Shown: piece after piece, positions 10,017 through 18,968 of the stretch
How the letters are laid out: every line of letters begins with the position of its first letter
How positions within the stretch are numbered: the stretch's first letter is position 1
NCBI GenBank assembly: GCA_017444345.1
Contig: JAFSWW010000135.1
Span: 1 to 47,034 of the forward strand
Length of the DNA: 47,034 nt
Direction: 5' to 3'
From: Synergistaceae bacterium
Lineage (GTDB): Bacteria; Synergistota; Synergistia; Synergistales; Aminobacteriaceae
Position numbers and translations under genes: made by a program
Notes under the pieces: model-generated
Told to the model about the DNA's origin: nothing
Databases searched by the model: none
Seen by the model: only the letters and a program-made list of their open reading frames with translations

Positions 10017-10688
10017 TTATTTATTCTCTGCTTTATAGAATAAACGGGCAATAAATACAGTCCCGAAAACTGACAGCACGATAATCAGCCACGCCTGAAG
10101 CCCGATATAACTCTGCATAACTTTACAAATTAACGGAATTCCCAAGCCAAATACTGCGAGTTTAGGCTGCTTTAATGCGAAATTCCCGAATGTTGCCCCG
10201 AAAATTGCCGCCGATGCATAAGTCTGCAAGCCCACTTTTACCATTTGAGGCAGAACTGAAACAATAGCAGTCCCTATAAATGCCGCTAAAGTTGTCGCGA
10301 TTAAATTTGTTACGATTGATCCGCAAATTGCCATAGTTGACACGACTTCGGCCTGAATTGTACCGGGCTGACTCTCTGTAACGTCAAGAGCTAATGCAGC
10401 ACAGGGGACTCTCATATTTCCTATATTGCCCGATAAAAAACTTAAATAAGTTCCTGACATTCCCAGTGAAGCATAATAAGAAAGCGGCTCAACAACATAG
10501 AAAGCTCCGAAACTTATAACTGTAAGCAGCCAAGCCGACGCAATCAAAGAGAGACTCGGCCAGCAATCATAAGTCATGCATAAATACACAACGGGAATAA
10601 ACGCCGTAGCAGCCGCTAAAAGATTCGTGGGTGCTCCGATTTTGATACATGATTTTTTCCATGCGTCCATTGATTGTTTTTCGTTCAT
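10017..10688 (-). CDS. Multi-pass membrane protein, partner of DUF5058-like protein
   Basis: 223 residues from the ATG at 10688, chosen because AAGGAGG lies 8 nt upstream; the in-frame TTG at 10694 is only 2 nt from it. About six hydrophobic segments. The repeated AAxxFGATFGNFALKQPKLAVFGLGIPL region near residues 160-190 resembles the C-terminal half of the neighbouring DUF5058-like protein (VVPKHPKLAEYSLGIAM), suggesting the two are paralogous halves of one complex. No known family assigned. It lies between the DUF5058-like gene and the M20 hydrolase, so it is probably a transporter subunit. Confidence 0.6.
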   Translation of the reverse strand: MNEKQSMDAWKKSCIKIGAPTNLLAAATAFIPVVYLCMTYDCWPSLSLIASAWLLTVISFGAFYVVEPLSYYASLGMSGTYLSFLSGNIGNMRVPCAALALDVTESQPGTIQAEVVSTMAICGSIVTNLIATTLAAFIGTAIVSVLPQMVKVGLQTYASAAIFGATFGNFALKQPKLAVFGLGIPLICKVMQSYIGLQAWLIIVLSVFGTVFIARLFYKAENK

Positions 10689-10709
10689 GGTCAAGACCTC
10701 CTTAATATC

Positions 10710-11429
10710 TTAAAACATAGTGTCGTGAACTATTCCGGCAATAATTCCGATTATCATAGCGATTCCAAGTGAATATTCAGCGAGTTTAGGATGTTTAGGA
10801 ACTACAAACTTCCCTAGTGCCATCATTCCTATAGCACCGCCTAATACTGCACAAGTTACTCCGGTGTTAATAGTCGGGCCCTTAGCTATCATTGAATTTG
10901 CGTTCAAATATCCAAATATACCAATTGAACACGCCGCAGACATTACACCGAGCCACTTAATATCGCCGCCGGAAACTTTTGCGCGTAAATCTTCGAGTAA
11001 TGGCGTAAATAATCCCGTCGAAACAAGCCAGCCCGCTCCGTTTAGTGCCATTGCGAACCATGAGACAGCAAGAATCGTTAACGTATAGCCCTCACCGCCG
11101 AATTTTACGCCCGCAGCAGTAGCTCCGTTTGTAGCCGCAGCAAGTTCTGTAGCAGCAGCTCCGATAATTGAAAGCCTCAGCCAGCTCATAGGACTCCCGA
11201 TCGCAGCCATTAATCCCACCATTACAATAAATACTCCGAGTGCAGGGCCTATTGCGGTAATCAAACCGATTCGGAACGCCTTTCGTGGTATAGCGGGGTC
11301 AAGGTTTACTGAGTCTGAAGTTCTCCGAGCTAAACGAATGAAAAAATATGCTTGGATCGCGGCAATAAAAACTGTGATACCGCAAAGCCACCATATTATA
11401 GGTTGGTTGGAAATCTGTAGATAATCCAT
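10710..11429 (-). CDS. DUF5058-like membrane protein
   Basis: 239 residues. The start is the ATG at 11429 (MDYLQISNQ), 6 nt after AAGGAGG; an upstream in-frame ATG at 11474 lacks a ribosome binding site. About six to seven TM segments. The pattern of an N-terminal TM helix, RKAFRIGLITAIGPALGVFIVM, then GSPMSWLRLSIIGAAATELAAA matches my recollection of the DUF5058 family. Function is not established. It is the first gene of an operon with a second small membrane protein and an M20 hydrolase, so transport of the hydrolase substrate is a reasonable guess. Confidence 0.65.
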   Translation of the reverse strand: MDYLQISNQPIIWWLCGITVFIAAIQAYFFIRLARRTSDSVNLDPAIPRKAFRIGLITAIGPALGVFIVMVGLMAAIGSPMSWLRLSIIGAAATELAAATNGATAAGVKFGGEGYTLTILAVSWFAMALNGAGWLVSTGLFTPLLEDLRAKVSGGDIKWLGVMSAACSIGIFGYLNANSMIAKGPTINTGVTCAVLGGAIGMMALGKFVVPKHPKLAEYSLGIAMIIGIIAGIVHDTMF

Positions 11430-11619
11430 AATGGGCCTCCTTGTAATATGAGATAATACAAAAAAGTATTTCACGATAATAATATAAATTATAAATTTGA
11501 GCTACTTTTTTGAATGTAAAGATTATATCATGCAATAAATTTTTAATGCCTCGTAATAAATTCTGATATTGCGATAAAATAATAAAAATTTATATTCATA
11601 CACGGAGTCAAATATAAAC

Positions 11620-12705
11620 ATGAACGAAAATATTTTGAATTATGAAACTGTCTCGCTTGATGATAAAGAGTCCGTGCTGGTAATTCTTGATCAAACGAGA
11701 TTACCAAATGAGATAAAAATTTTGCACCTGAAGACTCAATCTGAAATTTGGCAGGCCATCTATAAATTACAAGTAAGGGGAGCTCCTGCAATCGGAGTCG
11801 CCGCTGGATTCGGGTTATATCTTGCTGCAAAAAATATTAACACAAATAATTACGACTCATTCATTAAGCAGCTTCACGAGGCTAAAGAATATCTAAACTC
11901 TTCACGGCCTACTGCTGTTAATTTATCATGGGCGTTAAACAGGCTCGAAAAAATTGCACTCAACAACGCAAATAAAAGCATTCCCGAAATAAAAAATTTA
12001 TTGCTTGCTGAATCAATTGCTATCAAAAATGAAGATATTGACACTTGCAAGAAAATCGGCGAATACGGGCTATCACTCTTGAAAGGCGGCGAGGGAATTT
12101 TGACTCACTGTAACGCGGGGCAACTCGCGACTTCAAAATATGGGACTGCCCTAGCTCCTATACATTTAGGACGTGAAAGAGGCTTAAATTTTCGAGTCTT
12201 TTGCGACGAGACAAGGCCGTTATTACAGGGTGCGAGACTCTCAACTTTTGAATTACTTGCTGACGGAGTAGATACGATCCTAATATGCGATAATATGGCC
12301 TCTCAAGTAATGAAAAACGGATGGATCGATTTTATTTTTACCGGCTGTGATAGAGTCGCTGCGAACGGGGACTCATGCAACAAAATCGGGACTTCAGGAC
12401 TCGCAATTCTAGCAAAACATTACGGGATTCCATTTTATATACTTGGCCCGACTTCTACTATAGACATGAATATTAAAACGGGACGAGATATTATTATAGA
12501 AGAACGCCCCGAATCAGAAATCACAGAATTATGGTATCAAAAGCGCATGGCACCTGAAGACGTAAAAGTTTATAATCCTGCTTTTGACGTTACCGACAAT
12601 GAATTAATCACAGGAATAATTACGGAATTCGGGATCGCACGACCGCCCTATAATGAGAGTTTACAGAAAATTTTTGAGCAGAAAAATGCAGGTCTCTCAC
12701 GCTAA
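11620..12705 (+). CDS. mtnA: S-methyl-5-thioribose-1-phosphate isomerase
   Basis: 361 residues of the eIF2B-like sugar-phosphate isomerase family. [22 protein letters not shown] (catalytic Cys, residue 164) and [11 protein letters not shown] (Asp 244) are the MtnA signature; [13 protein letters not shown] and [10 protein letters not shown] follow. It converts methylthioribose-1-phosphate to methylthioribulose-1-phosphate in methionine salvage. No other mtn gene is adjacent, so it may serve a partial or alternative pathway such as a 5-deoxyribose or DHAP-shunt type route. Related ribose-1,5-bisphosphate isomerases are the alternative, but the motifs favour MtnA. CGGAG precedes the ATG. Confidence 0.93.
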   Translation: MNENILNYETVSLDDKESVLVILDQTRLPNEIKILHLKTQSEIWQAIYKLQVRGAPAIGVAAGFGLYLAAKNINTNNYDSFIKQLHEAKEYLNSSRPTAVNLSWALNRLEKIALNNANKSIPEIKNLLLAESIAIKNEDIDTCKKIGEYGLSLLKGGEGILTHCNAGQLATSKYGTALAPIHLGRERGLNFRVFCDETRPLLQGARLSTFELLADGVDTILICDNMASQVMKNGWIDFIFTGCDRVAANGDSCNKIGTSGLAILAKHYGIPFYILGPTSTIDMNIKTGRDIIIEERPESEITELWYQKRMAPEDVKVYNPAFDVTDNELITGIITEFGIARPPYNESLQKIFEQKNAGLSR

Positions 12706-12727
12706 AATAAGAAACCTGCACGAAATT
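12687..12727. terminator. Bidirectional terminator between mtnA and trpB-like gene
   Basis: TGCAGGT (12687-12693) pairs with ACCTGCA (12714-12720) across a 20-nt loop. It is followed by ATTTTTT on the plus strand and by TTTTT on the minus strand. It overlaps the 3' end of mtnA and serves two convergent genes. Confidence 0.7.
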
Positions 12728-12729
12728 TT

Positions 12730-14109
12730 TTATAGATTCACATTCGGAATCGTCGCAAAGCCCTTCGCTAAATCGTCATCAGTGGGAATATAGTCCGTCA
12801 TTGTGTGATTATTATATTGCTCGTAAGCTGTCATATCAAAATATCCCGTGCCTGTGAGTCCAAATATAATAGTCTTCTCCTCTCCTGTTTCCTTGCATTT
12901 AAGAGCCTCATCAATTGCTGCTCTTATTGCGTGGCTTGACTCAGGAGCCGGCAGAATTCCTTCAACTCTTGCGAACATCTCGGCGGCCTCAAAAACTTTT
13001 GTCTGCTCAACTGAACAGGCTTCCATTAATTTATCGTGATATAACTGCGATAAAATGCTGCTCATTCCGTGATAACGCAAACCTCCGGCGTGATTTGCAC
13101 TCGGTATAAAATCATGTCCAAGCGTGTACATTTTTGCCATAGGGCAGACTTTTCCAGTGTCGCAGAAGTCATAAGCAAATTTTCCGCGAGTAAAACTCGG
13201 ACAGCTCGCAGGCTCAACGGCTATAATTTTGTAGTCAGCTTCACCGCGCAATTTTTCACCCATGAAAGGAGAAATTAACCCGCCTAAATTCGAACCTCCG
13301 CCAGCACAACCGATTATAATATCAGGCTTAATATTATATTTGTCGCATGCTGCCTTTGTCTCAAGTCCTATTATAGATTGATGCAGTAAAACTTGATTCA
13401 ACACGCTGCCGAGCACATATCTATAACCTTCTGTAGTTACTGCTGCCTCGACTGCTTCAGAAATTGCACAGCCTAATGATCCAGTCGTTCCGGGGTGAGC
13501 TGCGTTAATTTTCCGTCCTGCTTCAGTGTCCATTGAGGGCGAGGGAGTTACACTTGCTCCATAAGTCCGCATTACTTCACGTCTAAAAGGTTTCTGCTCG
13601 TAAGAAACTTTAACCATGAAGACTTTGCAGTCAAGATCAAAGAATGAACACGCCATAGCTAAGGCCGTCCCCCATTGTCCTGCTCCTGTCTCTGTAGTAA
13701 CGCCCTTGAGTCCTTGTTTCTTTGCGTAATAGGCTTGAGCGATTGCAGAATTTAATTTGTGAGAACCTGAAGTATTATTACCCTCAAATTTATAGAAAAT
13801 ATGCGCCGGAGTCTCTAATAAATTTTCAAGAAATACTGCGTGAACGAGCGGCGAGGGTCTATACATCTTGTAGAAATTATAAATCTCGTCAGGAATCTTA
13901 ATATATGCTGTGTCGTTGTCGAGTTCCTGCTTAATTAATTCTTCGCAGAAAACAGGGCGCATGTCGTCTAATGTCATGGGCTTGAGTGTTTCCGGGTGGA
14001 TTAAGGGCGCGGGCTTTGTCTTCATGTCTGCTCTTACATTGTACCAAGATGAGGGGATTTCCTTCTCGTCAAGATAAATTTTATAGGGCACGTCAAATTT
14101 TTTGCTCAT
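12730..14109 (-). CDS. trpB: TrpB2-type tryptophan synthase beta-like PLP enzyme
   Basis: 459 residues from the ATG at 14109 (MSKKFDVPYK); AGAAGGAG precedes it, while the longer ORF start has none. The N-terminal extension, RPSPLVHA, SGSHKLNSA (PLP lysine, residue 118), ETGAGQWGTALA and CAGGGSNLGGL loops match the longer TrpB2 group rather than canonical TrpB1. It would condense indole with serine, or O-phosphoserine in some relatives, to give tryptophan. No trpA or other trp gene is next to it, so indole salvage or another beta-substitution is likely. The repeat array lies just upstream. Confidence 0.88.
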   Translation of the reverse strand: MSKKFDVPYKIYLDEKEIPSSWYNVRADMKTKPAPLIHPETLKPMTLDDMRPVFCEELIKQELDNDTAYIKIPDEIYNFYKMYRPSPLVHAVFLENLLETPAHIFYKFEGNNTSGSHKLNSAIAQAYYAKKQGLKGVTTETGAGQWGTALAMACSFFDLDCKVFMVKVSYEQKPFRREVMRTYGASVTPSPSMDTEAGRKINAAHPGTTGSLGCAISEAVEAAVTTEGYRYVLGSVLNQVLLHQSIIGLETKAACDKYNIKPDIIIGCAGGGSNLGGLISPFMGEKLRGEADYKIIAVEPASCPSFTRGKFAYDFCDTGKVCPMAKMYTLGHDFIPSANHAGGLRYHGMSSILSQLYHDKLMEACSVEQTKVFEAAEMFARVEGILPAPESSHAIRAAIDEALKCKETGEEKTIIFGLTGTGYFDMTAYEQYNNHTMTDYIPTDDDLAKGFATIPNVNL

Positions 14110-14379
14110 AAATAAATCACTCCTTCTAAAACTTGCAGATATTATAATGCAGAGTAAAAATTTATTAGCGTACATTTTTGATATATATTAAATTTTTTCA
14201 GGGAATCAGGCGTGAAAGAGTTATAATTTATTTGCAAATTTCAGCTAGTAAACAAAAGTATATAGATACAATTTTTACTAATACTTTTACTAATACAAGA
14301 ATATAATATAATCATAGTAATATAAAATATTTATAACGCAATAAATAAAAGTTTCATGCAAAAATTTTTACGCGGATTT

Positions 14380-14960
14380 TTTCGGGAATAAAGCACAAAA
14401 AGATTTCTCGCACTTGATAGGCGAATCATTAGGCAATAATAAAATTTTCACGCGGACTCTTTCACGATAAATAATAAAAAATTTCACGCATTGAATAAGT
14501 GAATCATTAAAAAATTTCTCGTAAAATCCTGCCCGTTTTGCTATAAATTTTTGCATTCATGATAAAGTCCCGCATAATTCGCCCTGTGAATCATTAAAAA
14601 TTTTGCCCGTAAAGTCCGCCCGTTTTGAAATAAATTTTTGCGTTCATGATAAAGTCCCGCATAATTCGCCCTGTAATCATCAAAAAATTTTCTCGTAAAG
14701 TCCCGCCCGTTTTGCGATAAAAATATTTCATGATAAAGTCCCGCGTGATTCGTCCTGTAATCGTTAAAAAATTTTCCCGTCAAGCCCTGCCTGTTTTGCT
14801 ATAAATTTTTGCCTTAATGATAAAGTCCCGCATAATTCGCCCTGTGAATCATTAAAAATTTTCTCGTCAAATCCCGCTTATTATTGCGATAAATCATATA
14901 AATTTTTGCGCTGAAAATGTTTTGTGATAAAATCTCACGTAATTACGCCCTGTAATAGTT
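14380..14960. repeat. Degenerate tandem repeat array, ~87-bp unit, upstream of tig
   Basis: The 894-bp gap 14110-15003 has no convincing gene. It holds at least four good units; GATAAAGTCCCGC starts at 14561, 14648, 14732 and 14819 (spacing 87, 84, 87), followed in each by ATAATTCGCCCTGT-like sequence, AATCATTAAAAATTTT and a second AAGTCCCGC half. Diverged copies flank it: about 14380-14556 on the left, and 14926 (GATAAAATCTCACG) on the right, which abuts tig. Three units carry TTG(C/A)(T/A)A, exactly 17 bp, then GATAAA; the third has a 14-bp gap. The array could be iterated promoters. A minus-strand frame is open across much of it but is repeat-derived. The left part, 14110-14380, is AT-rich with no assignable feature. 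Confidence 0.85.
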
Positions 14961-15003
14961 CAGGGCAATTTTGCAATTTTCACAAAGGAGTCCTGAATAT
15001 ATA

Positions 15004-16392
15004 ATGAGAACAGAATTGCTGGGACAAGAAAAAAATATCGTCAAAATCAAGCTAGAAATCGAGGCCAGCGAGTTCACTAAAGCACTTAACCGAGCACTTA
15101 ACGAATTGGCTATGCAGATCAATATTCCCGGATTCAGAAAAGGCAAGGCACCTCGCAAAGTCCTTGAAATGAGATTCGGACGCGACGCAATTTATAATGA
15201 AGCACTCGAAAAATTAATGCCCGATGAGATTCGCAAAATCGTTGAAGATTACGAGCTTGAACCCATTGAAGCACCTTCACTCAATTTAACTGAGAAAATA
15301 GAAGAGGGCAAGAATGTATTTTGTGAATTAGTCTTTGAGGTCCGCCCTGAAGTCGAATTACCGGAAATTGACGGCCTAGAAATCGAAAAAGTTACCGGCG
15401 AAGTAACTGATGAGGCAGTTGACAATCTCGCAAAACGAATCAGAATCCAGCTCGCTGACATTAAGCCCGCCGAACGAGCTATACAAGACGGCGATTTAGT
15501 TGACCTCGAACTCACAATCAAAGTAATTAACCCCGACGGTACAGAAGCAGCCGAACAGCCCAAGCCCGAACCCTCACACGAAAAAATTAATTTATCCGAT
15601 GAGACTATCAGGCCGCAGGTTAGAGAGGCTTTAATAGGCAAGTCAAAAGGTGATGAAGTATCAGCAGAGTTTGACGTTGAAGAGAATCACTCTGACAGAC
15701 CTTTAGCGGGCAAACATGTTAAATACTTAATGAAAATTGAGGGCGTTTCTGAGTATATTTTGCCGGAACTCAACGAACAATTTTATAAGGACGTTTTCGG
15801 GCAGAATACGGAAATTAAAGACGAGTCAGCATTTAGAGCAAAACTCCGCGAAGATATTACAAATGAAGTAAACGAGACAAGCAAGACGGATTTACAAAAT
15901 CGCGCAGTAGAATTAATTGCAAGTAAATCTAAAGTAGAGATTCCGGAAAAATTTATAGCTCGTCAAGTTCATTCAATGAGGCATGATGACGAACACTGGG
16001 CAAAAGATAACGGGCTCGAATTAAAACAGGTTTACGCGCTTGACACTGAAGAGGGCCGCAAAGGTTACGAGAAACTTTTAAGGGATCGCGCAGAAATTGC
16101 CGTGAAAAATGTTCTTGTTATGGACGAATGCGCTAAAAAGTATGATGTCCGCTTAGAACAGGAAGATCTCAACGCAGAATTTGAACGCCGGGCCAAGCAA
16201 TTAAACGTAAGCAAGGCATTTATCGCAAAATTCTTTAACGAGAATCAACAGCAGTTAGACAGACTCACTGACGAATTACGCTGGAACAAAATTGCCGATG
16301 TCCTTATTTCTCATATGAACGTAAAGGAAGTAAAGGAACTCTCAAAGCCTGAAGCTAATCAAGAAAATCAATCTCAATCACAGGAGAATTAA
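15004..16392 (+). CDS. tig: Trigger factor
   Basis: 462 residues, usual for the family. The N-terminal ribosome-binding domain has the FRKGKAPRKVLEMRFG signature; a central FKBP-like PPIase domain (about 150-240) and a helical C-terminal chaperone domain follow. It is a ribosome-bound folding chaperone and peptidyl-prolyl isomerase. The start is the ATG at 15004, 13 nt after AAAGGAG, a slightly long spacing; the in-frame upstream TTG at 14971 is N-terminal to the conserved region and unlikely. Leads the tig-clpP-clpX-engB operon. The nearest promoter-like box is the last repeat copy (GATAAAAT at 14926). Confidence 0.96.
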   Translation: MRTELLGQEKNIVKIKLEIEASEFTKALNRALNELAMQINIPGFRKGKAPRKVLEMRFGRDAIYNEALEKLMPDEIRKIVEDYELEPIEAPSLNLTEKIEEGKNVFCELVFEVRPEVELPEIDGLEIEKVTGEVTDEAVDNLAKRIRIQLADIKPAERAIQDGDLVDLELTIKVINPDGTEAAEQPKPEPSHEKINLSDETIRPQVREALIGKSKGDEVSAEFDVEENHSDRPLAGKHVKYLMKIEGVSEYILPELNEQFYKDVFGQNTEIKDESAFRAKLREDITNEVNETSKTDLQNRAVELIASKSKVEIPEKFIARQVHSMRHDDEHWAKDNGLELKQVYALDTEEGRKGYEKLLRDRAEIAVKNVLVMDECAKKYDVRLEQEDLNAEFERRAKQLNVSKAFIAKFFNENQQQLDRLTDELRWNKIADVLISHMNVKEVKELSKPEANQENQSQSQEN

Positions 16393-16395
16393 TTA

Positions 16396-16980
16396 ATGTC
16401 GTATTATATTCCATATGTAATAGAACAAACCGGGCGCGGTGAAAGAAGTTACGATATTTATAGCCGGCTCTTGAAAGATAGAATTATTTTTCTGGGCTCT
16501 GAAATAGTTGACGACGTAGCAAATTCAATCGTTGCGCAATTATTATTTCTTGAGAGTGAAGACCCTGACAAGGATATTAATATTTATATAAACAGTCCCG
16601 GCGGAAGTGTAAGCGCAGGACTCGCAATCTATGACACTATGCAGTATATAAAGCCTCAAGTTTCTACGATTTGCGTGGGACTCGCTGCAAGTATGGCCGC
16701 AGTGTTGTTAGCCGGCGGGGCAAAAGATAAACGATTCGCACTTCCTAATGCTGAAATGATGATTCACCAGCCTTTAGGGGGCGCAAGAGGTCAGGCAAGC
16801 GATATAGAGATTCAGGCGCGCAATATTTTACGCACAAAAGAACGCATGAATAAAATTTTAGCCTCTCACACTGGTCAAAATATAAAAACTATCGCTAAAG
16901 ACACTGACAGGGATAATTACATGACAGCCGATGAAGCTTTAAAATATGGCCTTATCGATAAAATAATTGAGGCAAGATAA
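16396..16980 (+). CDS. clpP: ATP-dependent Clp protease proteolytic subunit
   Basis: 194 residues. The Ser-His-Asp triad is visible: S99 in GLAASMA, H124 in [10 protein letters not shown]173 in [26 protein letters not shown] is the family's substrate-groove signature. ClpP forms a tetradecameric barrel fed by ClpX, whose gene follows 4 nt later. A short N-terminal propeptide ([20 protein letters not shown]) is typical. It starts 3 nt after the tig stop, within one operon. Confidence 0.98.
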   Translation: MSYYIPYVIEQTGRGERSYDIYSRLLKDRIIFLGSEIVDDVANSIVAQLLFLESEDPDKDINIYINSPGGSVSAGLAIYDTMQYIKPQVSTICVGLAASMAAVLLAGGAKDKRFALPNAEMMIHQPLGGARGQASDIEIQARNILRTKERMNKILASHTGQNIKTIAKDTDRDNYMTADEALKYGLIDKIIEAR

Positions 16981-16984
16981 GATT

Positions 16985-18337
16985 ATGCCCGACATTTTTA
17001 AGACAAAACATGACAGGTGCTCATTTTGCGGGAAGTCTCGCGCCGAAGTTGAAAACATGTTCGACGGCCCTAATGGTAATGTCAGAATTTGCGATCAATG
17101 TATTGCAGTATGTAATTTAATGATTGCTACTGACAACAACGGAGAAGATAAGCCGAAACCTAAATTAAATATTTTTGACGAGATGGCAATTTCTGAAGCT
17201 AAGGCCAAGAAAACAAGCAAAGTAGACGTAACACACGCTTATAGAACGAGCACTAAAATCGGCGATGAGATTAAACCAAAGGATTTAAGCAGCTTTCTTG
17301 ATCAATACGTAATAGGCCAAGCCCGCGCAAAAAAAGTCGTCTCCGTTGCTGTTCATAATCATTATCAGAGAGTCCGCAATAATCTTGAAGGCAGGACAGA
17401 TCCCGACGTTGAACTGCAAAAAAGTAACGTGCTTTTACTCGGACCGACGGGTTCGGGCAAAACTTTAATTGCTCAGACAATCGCGAAAAAATTAAATGTT
17501 CCCTTTGCTATTGCAGACGCTACAACTTTGACAGAAGCGGGCTATGTCGGTGAGGACGTAGAAAATATTTTAGTGCGTTTATTGCAGGCAGCTGACGGAG
17601 ATTTACAAGCGGCAGAAAGAGGCATTATTTATCTTGATGAGGTTGACAAGATTGCGCGAAAATCTGAATCTGTCTCTATCACCCGCGATGTATCAGGAGA
17701 AGGAGTCCAGCAGGCATTATTAAAGATTCTTGAGGGTACACTCTCAAATATTCCCCCTAAAGGCGGCCGTAAACACCCGCAGCAGGAATTTGTACAGATT
17801 AATACGCAGAATATTTTATTTATCTGCGGCGGAGCATTTGACGGACTAGAACCCATTATAGCGCGCAGAGAATTACAGAAATCTATGGGATTCGGGAGCG
17901 AATTGGCGCAAAAATCAGGCTCTCATGAAATTCTAAGCAAAGTACAGCCTGAAGATTTAGTAACTTATGGATTTATTCCGGAACTGGTCGGACGTATTCC
18001 CGTTTTAGTCGCTCTTGATGACTTAGACAAGGAAGCATTTATTAAAATTTTGCAGGAACCTAAAAACGCACTCGTCAAGCAATATACAAAAATTTTAGAG
18101 ATGGACGGAGTCAATCTTGAATTTACGCCGGAAGCTCTTGAGTTAATTGCAGAACTCGCAGTAAATAAGAAAACCGGCGCGCGCGGTCTACGTTCAATCA
18201 TGGAAAATTTAATGCTTGATTTAGAGTACGAGCTCCCATCAATGCCAGAATCACAAAAACGAGGCAAGAAATTAATTATCACGCCTGAATTTGTGAGAAA
18301 TAATCACATCCCATTAGATAATTTATTACATGAATAA
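16985..18337 (+). CDS. clpX: ClpX unfoldase subunit of ClpXP
   Basis: 450 residues from the ATG at 16985; an in-frame TTG at 16967 lies inside clpP. The N-terminal C4 zinc-binding domain (CSFCGK ... CDQCIAVC) recognises adaptors and substrates. The AAA+ module has Walker A GPTGSGKT near residue 153, the pore loop GYVGEDV, Walker [11 protein letters not shown] and sensor II GARGLRS. The IGF-type loop that docks to ClpP is probably MGFGS near residue 305. It unfolds substrates for ClpP. Its last 8 nt overlap engB, a classic arrangement. Confidence 0.98.
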   Translation: MPDIFKTKHDRCSFCGKSRAEVENMFDGPNGNVRICDQCIAVCNLMIATDNNGEDKPKPKLNIFDEMAISEAKAKKTSKVDVTHAYRTSTKIGDEIKPKDLSSFLDQYVIGQARAKKVVSVAVHNHYQRVRNNLEGRTDPDVELQKSNVLLLGPTGSGKTLIAQTIAKKLNVPFAIADATTLTEAGYVGEDVENILVRLLQAADGDLQAAERGIIYLDEVDKIARKSESVSITRDVSGEGVQQALLKILEGTLSNIPPKGGRKHPQQEFVQINTQNILFICGGAFDGLEPIIARRELQKSMGFGSELAQKSGSHEILSKVQPEDLVTYGFIPELVGRIPVLVALDDLDKEAFIKILQEPKNALVKQYTKILEMDGVNLEFTPEALELIAELAVNKKTGARGLRSIMENLMLDLEYELPSMPESQKRGKKLIITPEFVRNNHIPLDNLLHE

Positions 18338-18938
18338 TAATATCTTCACAAAATCCCGGCTTGAGGCTGCATGTTTCACGCCGGGACAGCTTTTACAGCA
18401 AGAAAAAAATTTACCGGAAATTGCCATAGCCGGCCGCTCAAACGTGGGCAAGTCGTCATTAATTAATGCATTACTCGGCACAAGACTCGCTAAAACGGGT
18501 CAGACTCCGGGCAAAACTCGCAGTATAAATTTTTATAGAGTCGAGACAAGAGAAAATTTTGTGTTAAGACTCGTAGATTTACCCGGTTACGGCTATGCAG
18601 CAAGAAGCAAGACCGAGCGCAATGACTGGCAAAAACTCGTCTCAGCTTACATGAATAATAGAGAAACTCTAAAACTTGTCTGTCATTTGGTAGACTTTAG
18701 GCACGGGCTGTTAAATAACGATAAAGAATTACAGGAATATATTAATTTATCGGGGCAAAATATTTTTGTAGTCTTCACTAAGGCCGACAAGATAGCGCGC
18801 GGCAAATGGAAATCTACACGAGATAATTATATACGTGAGGGCTTATACTCTGTTGACGTTCCCGCAATAACTTCATCGGAAAAGGGAGCAGGCATTAATG
18901 AATTAATAAACTTTCTTGTAAATTTCTTGAGTAAATAG
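18330..18938 (+). CDS. engB: Ribosome biogenesis GTPase EngB/YsxC/YihA
   Basis: 202 residues, family length. G1 [15 protein letters not shown], the G2 [11 protein letters not shown] region, G3 DLPGYGYA and G4 TKADKI are all intact. It assists late 50S assembly. Translation starts inside the clpX 3' end (8-nt overlap), so expression is probably coupled. tig-clpP-clpX-engB (often with lon) is a conserved order in many bacteria; lon is not present here. Confidence 0.96.
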   Translation: MNNNIFTKSRLEAACFTPGQLLQQEKNLPEIAIAGRSNVGKSSLINALLGTRLAKTGQTPGKTRSINFYRVETRENFVLRLVDLPGYGYAARSKTERNDWQKLVSAYMNNRETLKLVCHLVDFRHGLLNNDKELQEYINLSGQNIFVVFTKADKIARGKWKSTRDNYIREGLYSVDVPAITSSEKGAGINELINFLVNFLSK

Positions 18939-18968
18939 CAAAAATTTTTATTGAAGGAGTGCGGTATT

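Noticed and set aside
14368-14783. Two minus-strand open frames (80 and 62 residues) in the tig upstream region
   Set aside because: They are products of the tandem repeat with no ribosome binding site or known family, in different frames; reported as repeat instead.
14557-14840. CRISPR-like array
   Set aside because: The units are long (~87 bp), similar throughout and lack short repeats with unique spacers; no cas genes nearby.
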